Below are positions 63,493 to 64,000 of a stretch of DNA of 64,000 nucleotides, piece by piece; the stretch's first letter is position 1, and the number at the start of each line of letters is the position of its first letter. This DNA is from Streptomyces sp. WMMB303 (lineage in GTDB: Bacteria > Actinomycetota > Actinomycetes > Streptomycetales > Streptomycetaceae). A model generated the notes under the pieces. That model was not told the origin of the DNA, ran no database searches, and was given only the letters and a program-made list of their open reading frames with translations. Position numbers and translations under genes: made by a program. The DNA is taken from contig NZ_JARKIN010000001.1 of NCBI RefSeq assembly GCF_029351045.1, forward strand, positions 4,886,501 through 4,950,500, written 5' to 3'.

Positions 63493-64000
63493 TCACGGGG
63501 TGCGCCGCAGGGATGTCGCGACGACGGTTGTCCAGGTGAAGGCGACCAGGCCGTTGACGGCGATCTGGACACTCATGTGCTCCTGTGACATGGGCAGGAC
63601 CAGAACGAGCGCGGCGACGGCGTTCAGTACGGCCGGAAGTGCCGCACGGCGGCGCGCGCACCGCACGGCCAGCACGACGGCGGCGACGGCGAGCGCGGTG
63701 AAGGCGACGGCGGCCGAGACCGAGTGCGCGATCCCGTGCCAGGACATTTCGGCGACCGGCCGGTCCGGGGTGTCCGGCGGGAAACCGTTCTCCGGGTCCA
63801 TGGTGAAGGCTCCCGCGGCGATCAGCCCGGCGCCGAAGATCCCGACGCAGACCGGCAGCGCCCGCCGCCCGACTCCGTCGTGGAGCGTGTGTCCGATGCC
63901 GGCGGCCAGTGCGAGACCGCCGAGGCCCGCGAGCACGAACGTGGCGATCTGGATCCAGCCGAGACCGCCGGTGGCGAGCTGACTGATGGGGTGCCGGGTG
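63493..64000 (-). CDS. DUF998 membrane protein, 5' end beyond window
   Basis: The frame stays open to the right edge, so only about 169 C-terminal residues are present. The stretch HPISQLATGGLGWIQIATFV is typical of DUF998 proteins, followed by four or five membrane helices and a conserved D-P-x-x-G-F-P-P loop and W-H-G-I-A-H motif. Members are integral membrane proteins of unknown function. It ends 41 bp upstream of the YCII gene on the same strand. Confidence 0.85.
   Translation of the reverse strand, partial: TRHPISQLATGGLGWIQIATFVLAGLGGLALAAGIGHTLHDGVGRRALPVCVGIFGAGLIAAGAFTMDPENGFPPDTPDRPVAEMSWHGIAHSVSAAVAFTALAVAAVVLAVRCARRRAALPAVLNAVAALVLVLPMSQEHMSVQIAVNGLVAFTWTTVVATSLRRTP

Overview
The window is high-GC DNA with strong G/C third-position bias, GTG starts and closely packed or overlapping genes. 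This points to an actinomycete, most likely Streptomyces or a close relative. No rRNA, tRNA, CRISPR array, transposase or integrase was found.

Layout. (1) 1-7.5 kb, all leftward: a conflict-type gene set with a vWA protein (cut by the window edge), a small coupled protein, a macro-domain protein, a RES toxin with its Xre/MbcA-type antitoxin, a 1203-residue CHAT protease-like protein and a small membrane-anchored protein. (2) 7.65-55.6 kb: an unidentified nonribosomal peptide cluster. Its left arm has a free condensation protein and a type II carrier protein (leftward) opposite a free adenylation enzyme (rightward). A leftward operon follows, listed in transcription order: a six-module NRPS ending in a thioesterase (30518-52750), a three-module NRPS that begins with a bare PCP (17244-30494), an MbtH protein, a Dap-type A-PCP protein, a SyrP/TauD-type dioxygenase, SbnB and SbnA. 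A rightward methyltransferase and a P450 close the cluster. (3) 55.8-59.4 kb: a sulfane-sulfur detoxification locus (rhodaneses, CstR-like repressor, TauE-type permease, persulfide dioxygenase-rhodanese fusion) with GC-palindrome operators. (4) 59.7-64 kb: unrelated genes, namely a small methyltransferase, a secreted protein with three 40-residue repeats, an ECF42-type sigma factor with its YCII/DGPF partner, and a DUF998 membrane protein cut by the edge.

How the NRPS genes work together (inference from domain order and binding-pocket residues). SbnA and SbnB supply L-2,3-diaminopropionate, which the A-PCP protein probably activates (pocket DIWQSTADD). The PCP-first NRPS has no A domain for its starter, so it must be charged in trans. 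Its three C-A-MT-PCP modules should pass the chain to the six-module protein that carries the only thioesterase, so the assembly order is the reverse of gene order. Predicted core: starter - NMe-Phe - NMe-X - NMe-X - NMe-Phe - X - X - Asp - NMe-Gly - Asp. There is no epimerization domain. Five of nine modules carry an integrated N-methyltransferase, and four of these five cassettes are nearly identical in DNA. No regulator, exporter or phosphopantetheinyl transferase of the cluster lies in the window, and the product is not one I can name.
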